A stretch of DNA of 64,000 nucleotides, taken from Paulownia fortunei. Taxonomy: Eukaryota > Streptophyta > Magnoliopsida > Lamiales > Paulowniaceae. The stretch spans positions 1,302,001 through 1,366,000 of the forward strand of contig JAGSPU010001569.1 in the NCBI GenBank assembly GCA_019321725.1. Reading direction: 5' to 3'. A program made the position numbers and the translations under genes. The notes under the pieces are model-generated. The model saw nothing but the letters and a program-made list of their open reading frames with translations, made no database searches and was not told where the DNA came from. This document shows positions 25,966 through 37,505 of this stretch, piece by piece (position 1 is the first letter of the stretch; each line of letters opens with the position of its first letter).

Positions 25966-28233
25966 TTAACATTTGGGAAGATCCGTCGGCGGAGGCGGCA
26001 GCTTTCTGATTCCGGCGATTTCCATCCATCACAATCCATGCCATTTTCAGTCCCCAACTTGTGTACTTCCAAGTGACAATGCATGAACCATACACCTATT
26101 CGATCCATATCAAATTATTGCACTTAAATCAACTACGTACACAAGATCAATATCATCTTAACCAATTAACTGAAAATTGAATGTACCTGGATTATCTGCT
26201 AGGAAGCGAATTGCGACCCAACCCCGGATGGTACCCCAACAGTGTTCCTCTCAGCCGGATCAGCCAAATTGAACTTTGCTGGATCCTTATTCGGGTTGAA
26301 ATTCCCAAATCCTTGTCCCAATACAAAGAAATTGAAGCCATGGAGATGTAGCGGGTGGCTTTCTGCACCAATTATGCTGGTGTCCTGCATCACCAGCTCC
26401 ACACTAGTATTAAATGGCAGCACCACCACTTTTGTGCCGCTAGTCACCATAATGTTGCTCGCGGGTTGCCCGTGTAATTAAATTTGAACGGCGGGTTGGC
26501 AGGAAAATCAGTGGTGTAGACGCCTTTTGATTGGTTGAAGAAGTGAGCCTGAAGCAGGGCTGTGGTTGGCATCACAAATGAGACATTGTTAACAGAAGCT
26601 GTCAGCATTGTATTGTTTGGGCCCTGGCAGGTTTGGTTTGGGTTCGAACACGGGCTCAGGCCTAGCCCGACTGTGAAGAAAAATCGCCTGTCAACTTTCT
26701 GTGGGACTTTTGCTGGGAACTTTGAATTAGCCAAGCTCCGGACTTTCTTGATGAATTTAGTGGCAAATGTAGTGTCGTTGAATATGGGAAGTGATGGTTT
26801 AGAAGGGGAAGTTTGTTGATTTTCTTGGTTGTGTTGAAGGGAGATGGTATTCCAGGATTCCAGCCGTCGTGGAATTGTCAAATGCAGCAGGCCTGTGGCA
26901 TAAGGCCTGGCAGCCATGAGGAAGGTTGCATTTGGGTGATGGTTTTTCGTCTTGAGGAGTACGTTTGTAGTCTGTCCAGGAGTGATGAGAACTGTATTGG
27001 TTTTAAATGGTTTCACATACACGGCATCAGCATCAACAACAGTCAGGTTGTGGTTAGCAATGCTGAAGAAAAGCTCGTCGTTGAGTGCAGCATTGATCAA
27101 TCTCAGCAGGTAAGTTTTCCCTGGCTTCACTTTCAATTTGAAGGTATCTGCATTACAAAGAAGATAAAGAAAGAACTTTACCTCTAGTTGAGATACTGTT
27201 TCAATTGGATAGTATGATCAAGATTTTTAGTTTTTATTACATCAATGATTTTGGTTATGGGACTGGTGTTCACCTTTGGCTGAACAGTTGTACAAGGGTC
27301 CTGGCAGGCCATTAATGGGTAGGCATCAGAAATATTAGGGGCTCCTCCTGTTTGCAATGCTTGATTAATAATTGTCTCTGTATCTGCCTTCCACCATTCA
27401 CCTACAAATCCAAGCATGAAGGAATATAACAGGGCAATCATTTTCTCCAACCTATAATTTGTGACTTAAGAGGGAACAATTTCTGTTAAATAATGAAGCC
27501 CTTTTACCGAAAACTATGGGGACTTCTTTGTAGGGCTGTGGGAATGGATAGGGGACTCCTCGTTTTGGAAGGATGATTATAGGTCCATAGACTGTAACTC
27601 TAAGCCATGAAATATGGGCATGCCAAAACAATGTTCCCCTTTGGCCAGTAATGGTGAAATTGTACACATAGCTATGCCCTGTCTGAATTGGGCATTGGGT
27701 GATATATGCCGGTCCGTCTGCCCACCCACTTCTCAGCTGCCTGACTCCATGCCTGTCAAGTTATATTTATGCATTACAGTAGCTGTAAATAGTAGCAGCA
27801 TTAATCTTAATCTTCAAGAGGAAATAATCTTAGCATGTTACCAATGAATAGTGACATTGTACTGAACATGGTTAACAACTTTAACTATGACCCTGTCTCC
27901 TTCCCTTGCAGTGATAGTTGGCCCTGGAAATTGGCCATTGACTGTCACTATACTCTTTGATTGGCACAACCTTGTGACACTTTGCATTTTGATCTGTACT
28001 CATGGATAAGAATATATCAATAAACTCAAAATATGCACAATAAGTATATAGCACAAAATGTATAATGTATAAGAAACATGTATATTCGCTTCTGACAACT
28101 GGTGCAGAATATGTTATTCAATACGTACATCAAACTTGTAGTGCCTTGTTATCCCTGAATGTTTGGATAGTGCTAGCTCGAGTAAAAGGCACAATGTGGT
28201 CATGACAAAGAGCAAAAGCTTGTGAGAAATCAT
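25966..28233 (-). CDS. LAC: Laccase 2, several frame breaks
   Basis: Six exons in the usual laccase arrangement: 28233-28129, 27993-27842, 27752-27508, 27401-27274, 27147-26187, 26095-25966. Signal peptide [23 protein letters not shown], then ITRHYKFD. Exons 1-3 are clean and include IHWHGVRQ and FWHAHISW; later blocks [11 protein letters not shown] and FMHCHLEVH complete the copper sites. Splice phases match laccases 1 and 3, and exons 2 and 3 (152 and 245 bases) are the same length in all three. The frame breaks near 27317 (exon 4), 26890, 26801, 26463 and 26222 (exon 5), then 26060 and 26003 (exon 6). Five are losses from single-base runs, one is a lost dinucleotide, one an extra A. Correcting all gives 1728 bases, 575 residues, ending in TDLPKC. 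Whether real decay or sequence error is unresolved; the latter is favoured. Confidence 0.85.
27078..27098 (-). other. miR397-like target site in laccase 2
   Basis: Lies in exon 5 over the LINAALNDE codons. Read on the plus strand it equals miR397 as I remember it except for positions 3, 15 and 21 (the change at 15 leaves a G:U wobble). miR397 is a conserved repressor of laccase mRNAs; activity here is inferred. Confidence 0.6.
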
Positions 28234-28359
28234 TTTACTTGATTTCTATTGGTTTGCTTGTTTGGGAGGAATGATGATAATTGGAGAAAAGCCCCAGCAG
28301 ATAACAGTGATTTTTCAGGTGCTAAGATGGGTTGAAAACAGAGGCATTTGAAGAGTGAA

Positions 28360-28369
28360 TTTATAGTGT
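28360..28369 (-). promoter_or_regulatory. Candidate TATA box of laccase 2
   Basis: Minus-strand CACTATAAAT about 130 bases upstream of the ATG at 28233; spacing is plausible for a short 5' UTR. Confidence 0.5.
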
Positions 28370-30937
28370 TAGACTAAGTGTGTGCGTTAGTTTCATTTGG
28401 TAATCAGGGGGATGTGATTATGACAAAAACAGGTCTGATAACAGATTGAATGTTGACCTGATTAGGCTGTTGGTCCAGCTCTACTTTGGAGTGATATCCA
28501 AGTGAGATTATCAGGTGAAACATCATGGATTAATAGTAGCATATACGGTTTCTTGAGAATTCCTAAATACCCTTTTCAGATGGATATTTACAGTTTGTTC
28601 CTTGACTGATAATTATGATACTTTTGAGGAAGATAATGAACTAATATTATTTTTTAATGGCATTTTTATCATTTGATTTTTAGTGTTGGGAACTAAAAAA
28701 AGCCCTCCAAGAATTTAAATGGAATCAAAATGCAAGTTTGCCATCATAAGCTGATAAAGTCACTGCCATGTAAGTTTGTACATAAAGGTAGAATGTGTGG
28801 TTACATTATAATGATTTTTTTTTTTTTTTTTCCACCTTTTAAAGTATTGAGGGAAAAGATTCTCTAGAAACTATCTGAAATAAATTAACTTTTTCTCGAG
28901 TAAGAAAAAATAAAAATAAGTTTGGACATTCACAATAAAAAAAGAAGCAACAATATTAAGCGCTAAGCGCCAATCTCACTGCACATGATCTAGACCTTAC
29001 AAAATTAAAATTTTTGCATGTGGGAAAACGTGTTTTATTAATAGAACCTCGATAAATTATTAGTTTGTATCTATGTAACACTTTAATATTCCAAATTTAA
29101 TAGATTTTTATTAAATGATGCTGGTAAATATTGACGATTGAAAACTCTATAATTAGGATGGTGAATGAGCTAAATTTTAATTTGAACTCAATCCAGATGA
29201 GACCCTTGGCTATCTATCACAAATTATGATATTTTTGGTCGAATATCACTAAAATTGTGTATATTAGTTTAATTGACAATTTCAGTACGTAGCAGTAACT
29301 ATACTTAAATATTTATCAATACAATTTACTGATATATTTGATCACCTTTTGCAAAAAAAATAAAAATAAAAATAAATCTATATAGTTAACTAATTCTGAA
29401 AAAAAAAAAAAATAGATGTGTTCATATTCATAGAAAGGGATTGATTATCAAGTATGGGATGAGAAGCTACAATTGTTGGCGGGTAGCCTTCAACCCAGTA
29501 TTGACAACCGTTTACACTTGCTAATCAAGAAATAATGGAATAGTGCTAACCCCCATTTTGTTGGCTGTCGGTTTTGAAATCTTGGGTTTTCAACTTTGGA
29601 AAATTAACCACATTTGATGTTAACTCATGTCAAAATGTCTTTTTTAAGACAAACCTCCAAGCAATTTGCAAGTGCCTTTTATTTTTTTATTTTTAAAAAA
29701 ATAATAATCCTGAAATCAACATGCTAATATATAACTATGAAACTAAAGCTAGCATCCAACGTTAGTTAGGAGAAACAGACAAAATAAAAAGACTAGTTTT
29801 ACTACATGGCAAATCTTACCACTTTTTTAATCTTTGCCTCATTTAGCACTGGCAAAATCAATAATTATATATATATTTATATTGGAGAGCTTAACTTTCA
29901 AAAGGAAATGATGGCATGCCAAACCAAAATAAATTAAGAAAACAATTTTAAATTGCATTAATATCATGACAATGTCAAGATCACTTAAAATTAATCATAT
30001 TGTATTAATCCACAATAAATTCTCCAAAGGACAAAAACATTAGCTCCAAAAGTTGGGCTTTTTCCTTGGGCTGTTATTGTGTATATAAGGATATAGTATT
30101 CGGAAGCCCAAGTGCTTTGATCAAGAGAAGCCCACATAATTCACAGCACTTCGTCAATGGCTGTTACACGCGCAAATTCAATTTGGTTCCATAAGATTCG
30201 ATTGATAACAATCCGATTAAATCTAAAATAAATTGAGCGAATATTGAATATAACGCTTGATCCATTTATTATTCAAATTCATGGATACTGTATAATTAAT
30301 ATATATATATATATATATATATCCCTGTTTGTGTGTATGTGTGTGGTAACATGCCATTTTGACTCCATTTTATCTTTCTTAAAAATCAAGTCTTATTTAT
30401 GAATACATATCTATTTTGCATACTATTTGCATATCCTCATTTCAAACTCTCATTATTTTTTCAATTTGGACAAACATATATTTAGCAAGATGTATTTTAA
30501 GATTTTAATTGGATTTTACAATTTTTTTGGGATTCAGATATAGTATTATAATTAGATAAAGATACAGTTTGGATTCACTTCATATTCAAATCCAATAAAA
30601 TAAGATTCGATCTGAATTCAACTCATCATGATCGTAAATCAATTTGATATTGACAAAAGAATAATTCTTTTTCTTCTTTTTTAGCTTAATCATTACTCAG
30701 TATATATTGAGTAATGTTGCATCCACTGATCTTACACATTGCAAAGCGTTAATGACATCATGCCAAATTTTGCTGGAAATATAATCAACTCAAGGAAATA
30801 AAGGAGATACATAAAAACTCACGATTTAAATATCAACAAACGCCAAAGGTAAAATTGGTGCTTAACAACAAAAAAAAATATGAAAAAATTGATCTCAGGC
30901 AATGTTTGCACAAAAATAAATGGGAGAAAATTCAAGA
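28370..30937. other. Intergenic between laccases 2 and 3
   Basis: AT-rich, with a (TA)n run at about 30297-30322 and poly-A/T runs near 28807-28830 and 29399-29412. No gene recognised. Confidence 0.45.
30297..30322. repeat. (TA)n microsatellite
   Basis: Uninterrupted AT dinucleotides of about 26 bases. Confidence 0.9.
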
Positions 30938-33300
30938 TCAACATTTAGGAAGATCTTTTGGTGGCGGGAGCAGCTTTTGATTGGGAAGCTTTCCATCCAA
31001 AACCAACCAAGCCATCTTCAACCCCCAGCTCGTGTGAACTTCAAGGTGGCAATGCATAAACCATACCCCTGCAAGAAATAAACAAAACAAAAATGATTAT
31101 TAAATATTTTATTTTGTGACTGAAAAACAAGATTAATTTAAAATATAGTAAAAAACACTTGTGTGTATATATGCTACTGAAAATTGCTATTGTGAATGGT
31201 ATATGTCTAGCCCCACCTGGATTGTCTGCCAAGAATCTGATAGCAACCCAGCCTCCTGATGGCACCCCCACAGTATTCCTCTCAATGGGGTCAACAAGAT
31301 TGAAATTCTTGGGGTCCTGTTGGGGGTCAAAGTTTCCAAAACCTTGTCCCACAATAAAGAAATTGAAGCCATGAAGATGAAGGGGGTGGCTCTCGGCCCC
31401 AAGAATGCTTGTATCCTGCATGATGAGCTCCACGCTCGTGTTGAAAGGCAAAACCACAACTTTTGTTCCGTTGCTCACCATGGTGTTGTTCGGTGAGGTT
31501 CCGGTGAAATTAAACCAGTGAAGTGGATTTATCGGAAAATCAGGGCTGTAAACGCCGTTTGACTGCCCGAAATAGTGGGCATGGAGGAGGGCTGTGTTTG
31601 GCTGTGCGAAAGATATGTTGTTCACAGAAGCTGAAAATCTTGTTCCATTGGGACCCTGGCAGGTCTGGTTTTGATGATCACAAGGGCTTGTTCCAAGTCC
31701 AATTGTGAAAAAAAAAATGCTTATCGACCTGCTGGGAACATTGGCAGGAAATTGAGGGTTGCTAAACTGCGAATTTTACTCGTGAAATTTGTGGCGAAAG
31801 ACGTGTCGTTTACAGCTGGTAGGGTTGGTTTAAAGAGTGGAAGTTTTTTGGTTCCATGGTGAGATTTTGAAGGGAACTCGTATTCAAGAATACCAGCAAC
31901 AGTGGAATTGTCAAATGTGCCTAAACCTGTCACATAGGGACTGGCTGCCATCAAGAAAGTAGCACTTGGGAATTGGGACTTGGTCTGGAGGAGAAGATTT
32001 GTGGTCTGTCCAGGGGTAAGTAGAATTGTATCAGCCCGGAAAGGTTTCACATAGATTGCATCAGCTTCAACAACTGTAGGGAATGGTTTGCAATGCTAAA
32101 GAAGATATCTTCATTGAGTGCCGCGTTGATCAGACGAAGGAGATAAGTTTTCCAGGTTTCACCTTCAGCTTGAAAGTATCTGTCATAGATAAGCATATAA
32201 TGAGTATTAACCAAAACTGTAAATTGAGTCAGCTTTTGGTGCCAAAATTAGGGGAATTTCCGTAGTGTAGGGTGATTATTCCATACCTTTGGCTGAGCAA
32301 TTATATAATGGACCAGGAAGTCCATTGATGGTATAGGCGTTGGAGACGTTGGCCCTCCACCTGTTTGCAAGGCTTGGCTGATTATGGCCTCAGGGTCTCC
32401 ATTGTACCATTCTCCTATAATCCAATTGGATTATGATCAAAATCACGTATATAGATTTTCATATCAAGAACTAAGTAGCATAATGGATACATATTGTTAA
32501 AAATTAAACAAGTGAATTACAATATTAAGATTGATTAATTACCAAAGATGATGGGAACTTCCTTATAGGGTTTGACAAATGGATAATGGTCTCCTCTCTT
32601 GGGGAGAATGATTAGAGGACCATAAACAGTTGATCTTAGCCATGAGATATGTGCATGCCAAAACAGTGTTCCCCTCTGCCCAACAACAGTGAAGTTATAC
32701 ACATAGCTCTGGCCAGTTTGTATGGGGCACTGTGTGATATATGCTGGTCCATCAGCCCATCCACTGCGAAGCTGTCTAATTCCGTGCCTGTTACATAGAG
32801 AAAATATGATAAATACTAAATATATCTTAATATCATCATAATACAGTGATTTTGAGGAAATTCTGTACCAGTGGATGGAGATATTGTTGGCAACATTATT
32901 GACCACTTCAATAAGAAGTCGGTCACCTTCCCGAGCAACGATACGAGGCCCTGGAAATTTACCATTTACCGTAACCATGCTCTTGGTGTGACACAGTCGT
33001 GTCACTTTTTTCATTTGAATCTACAATAAATGGCATACGCATTATAAATTGGAAAATATATATGATGTAAATCGAATGCAAATGAAGATACGGATATATA
33101 TATACATACGTAAATTTGTAGTGCCGGGTAGTTCCTCCATTTTGTGCTCGTGCAATCTCGGGGAAGATACAAACTGCCACCAACAAAATAAAACTCCAAA
33201 GGACATTCTTGATGAAGAAATTGCTTCCATATGTTCCCTCTTTCTCAGTAGTGCAGTTTCTCAAAATCTCAAAATTCTTGTTGTTGTTCCAATGGGGCAT
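30938..33300 (-). CDS. LAC: Laccase 3, several run-length frame breaks
   Basis: Six exons: 33300 (or 33230)-33110, 33020-32869, 32787-32543, 32414-32287, 32179-31217, 31068-30938. Copper-site blocks [28 protein letters not shown] and [12 protein letters not shown] are present, and the C-terminus is the family DLPKC. The ATG at 33300 is open, but a TATA box at 33311-33319 makes it too early. The ATG at 33230 is better placed and would give [14 protein letters not shown], a normal laccase signal peptide, if its GG were GGG. Further breaks: exon 1 end (33110-33112), exon 4 (32351), exon 5 (32148, 32077, 31759, 31734, and an A10 at 31708-31717 that should be A9). Corrected exon 5 is 966 bases, the same as corrected laccase 2. 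The corrected CDS from 33230 is 1746 bases. Confidence 0.85.
32111..32131 (-). other. miR397-like target site in laccase 3
   Basis: In exon 5 over the LINAALNED codons. Read on the plus strand it differs from miR397 as I recall it only at positions 12 and 21, the best match of the three laccases. Cleavage is not shown here. Confidence 0.7.
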
Positions 33301-33310
33301 GTTTGGTGCA

Positions 33311-33319
33311 TTTATATAA
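33311..33319 (-). promoter_or_regulatory. TATA box of laccase 3
   Basis: Minus-strand CTTATATAAA, 11 bases upstream of the outer ATG (33300) and about 80 upstream of the inner ATG (33230). The usual 25-35-base TATA-to-start spacing favours the inner ATG. Confidence 0.65.
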
Positions 33320-36194
33320 GCATGTTTGTTTGATTAGGTAACTGGGGGAGTAGCATAGTTTATTTGTTGATAAAAGAGTGAAGTAGAGCAAGCTTCAAAG
33401 GTTATCTTGGTCGGCCAATAGGTTGTTGGACTACAACTTTAGAGTGGTGGCAAAGACAATCCAATAATATATCGGCAATATTTGGCATGTTTTCCCTTAT
33501 CGTCAAACCTTTCTTTCCTTGATCATGATGATAGCTGACATGATTTTCACCTTGTTCTTTTCCCATATGTATCTTGAATCATTTTTTCATGCATTTCATG
33601 AAGATTAATAGTAAAATGATGACATAGATATATAAAGTCCATATTGTATTTATATATACATATATATATATATATTGTCACACTATAACTCAATGTTACA
33701 TTCTATTTATTTTTTATTCTTCGTCATCCTTGCTCTATATATAAATAACTACAACCAAAACTTAATTAGTACTCAAAGATTAAATGAAGATAAAATTAAT
33801 CAATTAATTTGTTTTAGGAGACCATGAATTATATCATATACGATTCTCACATACTGGGATTCTGGGTAACCAGGTTTTTTAACTAGAAAATGCGCTTTTG
33901 CACAAGACATATACTAATATTAAGCGTTTTAACTATTATATATGCACATATTAATTATATAAAGGAATTAGTGCTTGTTTATTACGTGCGACAGTTCTTA
34001 GGGTTGAAGCAAATTGCCTGTCAAGCATTACTTCCAAGATGAAATTCGAAAGCATAATTAGGGTTGCACCACCCGCGTCTTTTTCATGAACAGACATGGC
34101 TGAATCAATTACAAGCTTGTTTGGTAGCTTGACGCCATCCTTTTAAACTTTTTGAAGAGGGCAGAATATAATCTAAAATCAATGATATAATATGATATTA
34201 ATTGAATTTTTTTTTCTAGCTGTTAATTAAAGAACCCATGTAAATTTATTCTTGCATCAACAATTTCTTTCTTTATTTCTCTTCTCAAATTACTCAGATT
34301 GCAGAAGGAAGTCGTGTTGTATTTCCAAATCAACATAGTACACAAGTCTAAGTCTATGTTTGAACGTTTTAGTGAGCAAAAGAAAAAAAAAATAAAAATT
34401 ATAAAATAAAGTATAAAATTATCTCATTTTGAGTGAGGAAAAAATATATTCTTAGTGTTTTTATTACTAAAAGTAGTGTGCTTTATTTAGTTGGTCTAAA
34501 ACACACAATTACCAAACCGAATAATTTTGAGCAATATGTACATGGTGTAAAGCTCGGCCATCGCTTGTGGCACTCAATTTGGGTATTGATATGAAATAAT
34601 AAGATAAGAAAATTAGGATTTTTTTTCTATAAGATATATTTACACGTGTTAGGTGCTGAAAATAGATTAGTAATTTGCAAATCATAAATAGAGATCCTAT
34701 TTTTTATAAGGTGGATCTTCGTCACTGGTTCCATCAAATCGAGGCTCATTAATCGTATTTCTCTCTCTCACAATATATATATATATATATATATATTTTA
34801 ATAAGTTCAAAAGAAATCTCTCTTTTAAAAATTTAATTTACTTTCCATCTGAATCATATGTCCCATGAAAGGATGTAAAGATTTTTATTTTTCATTTTTC
34901 TCGGTTTGAGGAAGAAGAGAGCATACAAATCTGAGTTTGGAGAGACATTTTTCTTAATTTTAAAAAGTTTTTGATATTCAGAATATTTTCAAATATTACT
35001 CTGGCTGATATGCCATAGTTATTTTGGGCAAAGACGTACGAACATTATTAATTAGTTAAAAGACAAAATAAATGAATTATTTTGCTAACAATTTTATTAT
35101 TTTTATTTTTATTTTTTTGCATTGATGGAGTCATTACTCCTTGTTAAATATAAATAACCATATTTAGATATTAAATGCTTACATTGATAGAATTTGAATT
35201 TAAAATCTTTTAATTTGGGGATAACGGACATATGCCAACTTGTCTCTGAAGTGGATAGGCCGGCCCAATAACTATTTTCTTTCACATGACCAATGGTAAA
35301 CTAATAAGTATGACTGCTAGTGATTGCTAATTAACAAGTTTGAAATTCAAATAAATGATATGCATTTAACTGCATCCAAAATAAATAAATAAACAATTAC
35401 AAAATCCAAAGTGTTTGGTAGGAGAGAAAATGATTACTTCTTGTCTCCTATTTTAGTGCTTTATCATGCTTCTGCAATGCCCTTCTTTTTGTATGGAAAA
35501 TTATTTCAGAAGTAGATTTTTTATGGAATCTTTTATTGTAATTAATATTGTACCTTTTATTACAATACTATCAATATATATAAATTAATAATATTATTTT
35601 ATATACTTAAAATGTATTAATAATATTATAATAAAAAATATAATGTCGGAATCTTTTAAGGAGTATATATAGTATATATAAGCTCACACTAGGTATGATA
35701 CAACTCTTTAGACCACTCTTTGATTCTTTGTATCCAAGCATTTAGATTATAAAATAAAAATAGAGGAAAAATGATGCAACCAATGAATTTTAGTACAAAT
35801 ACGAACCTTCATAGTACAAATACGAACCGCAACCCTGCCGGAGGTCATTAATTGACATTTAACAATAAGGTCACTATTCCATGAGAAGTCCAATGAAAAA
35901 AGAACACGTGGACTTATTCTCCATCAATCTTCACTGAACACATTAAATGCCTGCACAGAAACGGGGATGGGTCCAAAAGAATTCTATGTAAAAACAAGAG
36001 AGAGGAAAACCTAAAGGACAATCATCTTCCCATTTTTCTATTCATATTCAATATCCAATCAATGAACCGCCAACTCTTTCTTGCACACGGCAGCAGTCGA
36101 AGGATATTGTTTGGACCACTTTAACAAACAAATTGGCTTATAATTTTAATCCCGGTAACTAGTTGGCTACGGTCCTAAAATGGTCCACGTCAAA
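33320..36194. other. Intergenic, AT-rich
   Basis: Contains (TA)n runs near 33652-33676 and 34771-34797 and long AT-rich stretches. No gene recognised on either strand. Confidence 0.45.
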
Positions 36195-37505
36195 CTAAAG
36201 ATGAACACCAAATCTTTGTCCTGCCAAATCGCATCGCACTTGAGCAACTCCAATCCTTGATTTTTCAAGATCGAACTCCATCCAAATATTCTGTTGATGA
36301 TGATGCCCTATAATGTATGCCTCGATAGCCAACAGATCGGAGTTCCCAAATGTGAAGCAGTGCACTGAATCATTTCCCCTCACCTCACCTGGAACCCGAT
36401 ACAGCAACCGCTCGCCCGACACTGTTATCTCGGCGCCCCGAAATACTAAACTTACCGACGGCAATTTGGGTAAATCTGTTATTTTCAGAGGTACTTGAAA
36501 ACACAAGTCAAACGCCCCTTGGAACACGAAATTCGGATCCTCCAAAACCCGCAAAACACTCGCGGTTTGGTTTATAAACTCATTCCTCAATGCAGTGTAA
36601 GCCGGCCCGAGAAGGAAGGTAAATTGGGTGCCCGAGTCAACCATGGTTTGACCCGCCCCAGTGTGATCAGGTTCGAATACGGACTTTGGTAATTGCAATA
36701 ATTTTTCCGAGACCTTAATGCCCTCAAGTTGGACAGTGTATGCCTCCCTATCAAAGTAAGGCAAAGGGGTAGAAATTTGGATCAATGGGGTGTAATTCAA
36801 AGGCAAGAGCCACGTAAAATTCGACTCACCAAATAGCAGAATACCCGAAAAGTCTGAACCCGATATGCAATAAGAAAATTTCTTGAACCCCATTTGAGAA
36901 ATAAAAGAAAGAGACCCGCGGTTCATTCCCATCAACCCGGTAGTCTTCGAATCCTCATCCGAATTACTACTAAAACCCGAATCCATGCATCCAAATATCG
37001 TACCCGGAAACTTTGACCCCGCGAAGGTAAAATTATCCAAAGCTAAATTTCCTTCTGAAGATGACGCGTCGGCATATGAGAGAATGGCATGGCAGAGATT
37101 CTTAGAATCACATGAAGCGGGTATAGAGAAGTCTTGGGTTTGGGTCGTGCATGTGGGCGAAGAACAAGCGATGGGAGTGTAAGAAAATGATCTGGTCGGG
37201 TCAAAAACGGGTCGGTCCATTCGGGTTGTGTTGCATTGCAGCCATGAGAGCTCACTGCCTGTGTCCAGGACCATGGTAACATTCTGTGGGGGCGTGCCTA
37301 CAGCCAAAGAAACTGTGAGAGTGACATTGTGAGTGAAGGGCAGCCTGCTAGGAGCTGATGGGATTTCTTGGGTTTTCAGCGGCAAGAATAGAAGTTTAGT
37401 CGCATTTGATTTGGATACTCGCAATGGTACAGCTGAGGGAAAAAAGATTCGGGTTTGGATTGTTATAAAGAACGCAGATAGAGAGAATAGAGTGTGGATC
37501 TTCAT
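36195..37505 (-). CDS. PCS1: A1 aspartic protease, PCS1-like
   Basis: An intact intronless gene of 436 residues. Arabidopsis PCS1 (At5g02190) is an aspartic protease that prevents premature cell death in gametes and embryos and acts in anther dehiscence. An N-terminal hydrophobic segment (about 5-27) looks like a signal peptide. The two catalytic motifs are DTGS (Asp81) and DSGT (Asp290); the flap-like SYADASSSEGNLA lies at about 143-155. Cysteine spacing in the N-terminal lobe is that of plant nepenthesin-type enzymes. The C-terminal half has the PCS1-type wording PYFDREAYTVQLEGIKV, HTGAGQTMVDSGTQFTFLLG and IGHHHQQNIWMEFDL. Length and intronless structure match PCS1. Start chosen at the first ATG, directly before the hydrophobic leader. 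No frame defects. Confidence 0.95.
   Translation of the reverse strand: MKIHTLFSLSAFFITIQTRIFFPSAVPLRVSKSNATKLLFLPLKTQEIPSAPSRLPFTHNVTLTVSLAVGTPPQNVTMVLDTGSELSWLQCNTTRMDRPVFDPTRSFSYTPIACSSPTCTTQTQDFSIPASCDSKNLCHAILSYADASSSEGNLALDNFTFAGSKFPGTIFGCMDSGFSSNSDEDSKTTGLMGMNRGSLSFISQMGFKKFSYCISGSDFSGILLFGESNFTWLLPLNYTPLIQISTPLPYFDREAYTVQLEGIKVSEKLLQLPKSVFEPDHTGAGQTMVDSGTQFTFLLGPAYTALRNEFINQTASVLRVLEDPNFVFQGAFDLCFQVPLKITDLPKLPSVSLVFRGAEITVSGERLLYRVPGEVRGNDSVHCFTFGNSDLLAIEAYIIGHHHQQNIWMEFDLEKSRIGVAQVRCDLAGQRFGVHL

Noticed and set aside
25966..33300. Calling laccases 2 and 3 pseudogenes
   Set aside because: All splice sites, copper ligands and miR397 sites are kept, and the indels are of the run-length type; decay would also show stops and lost splice sites.
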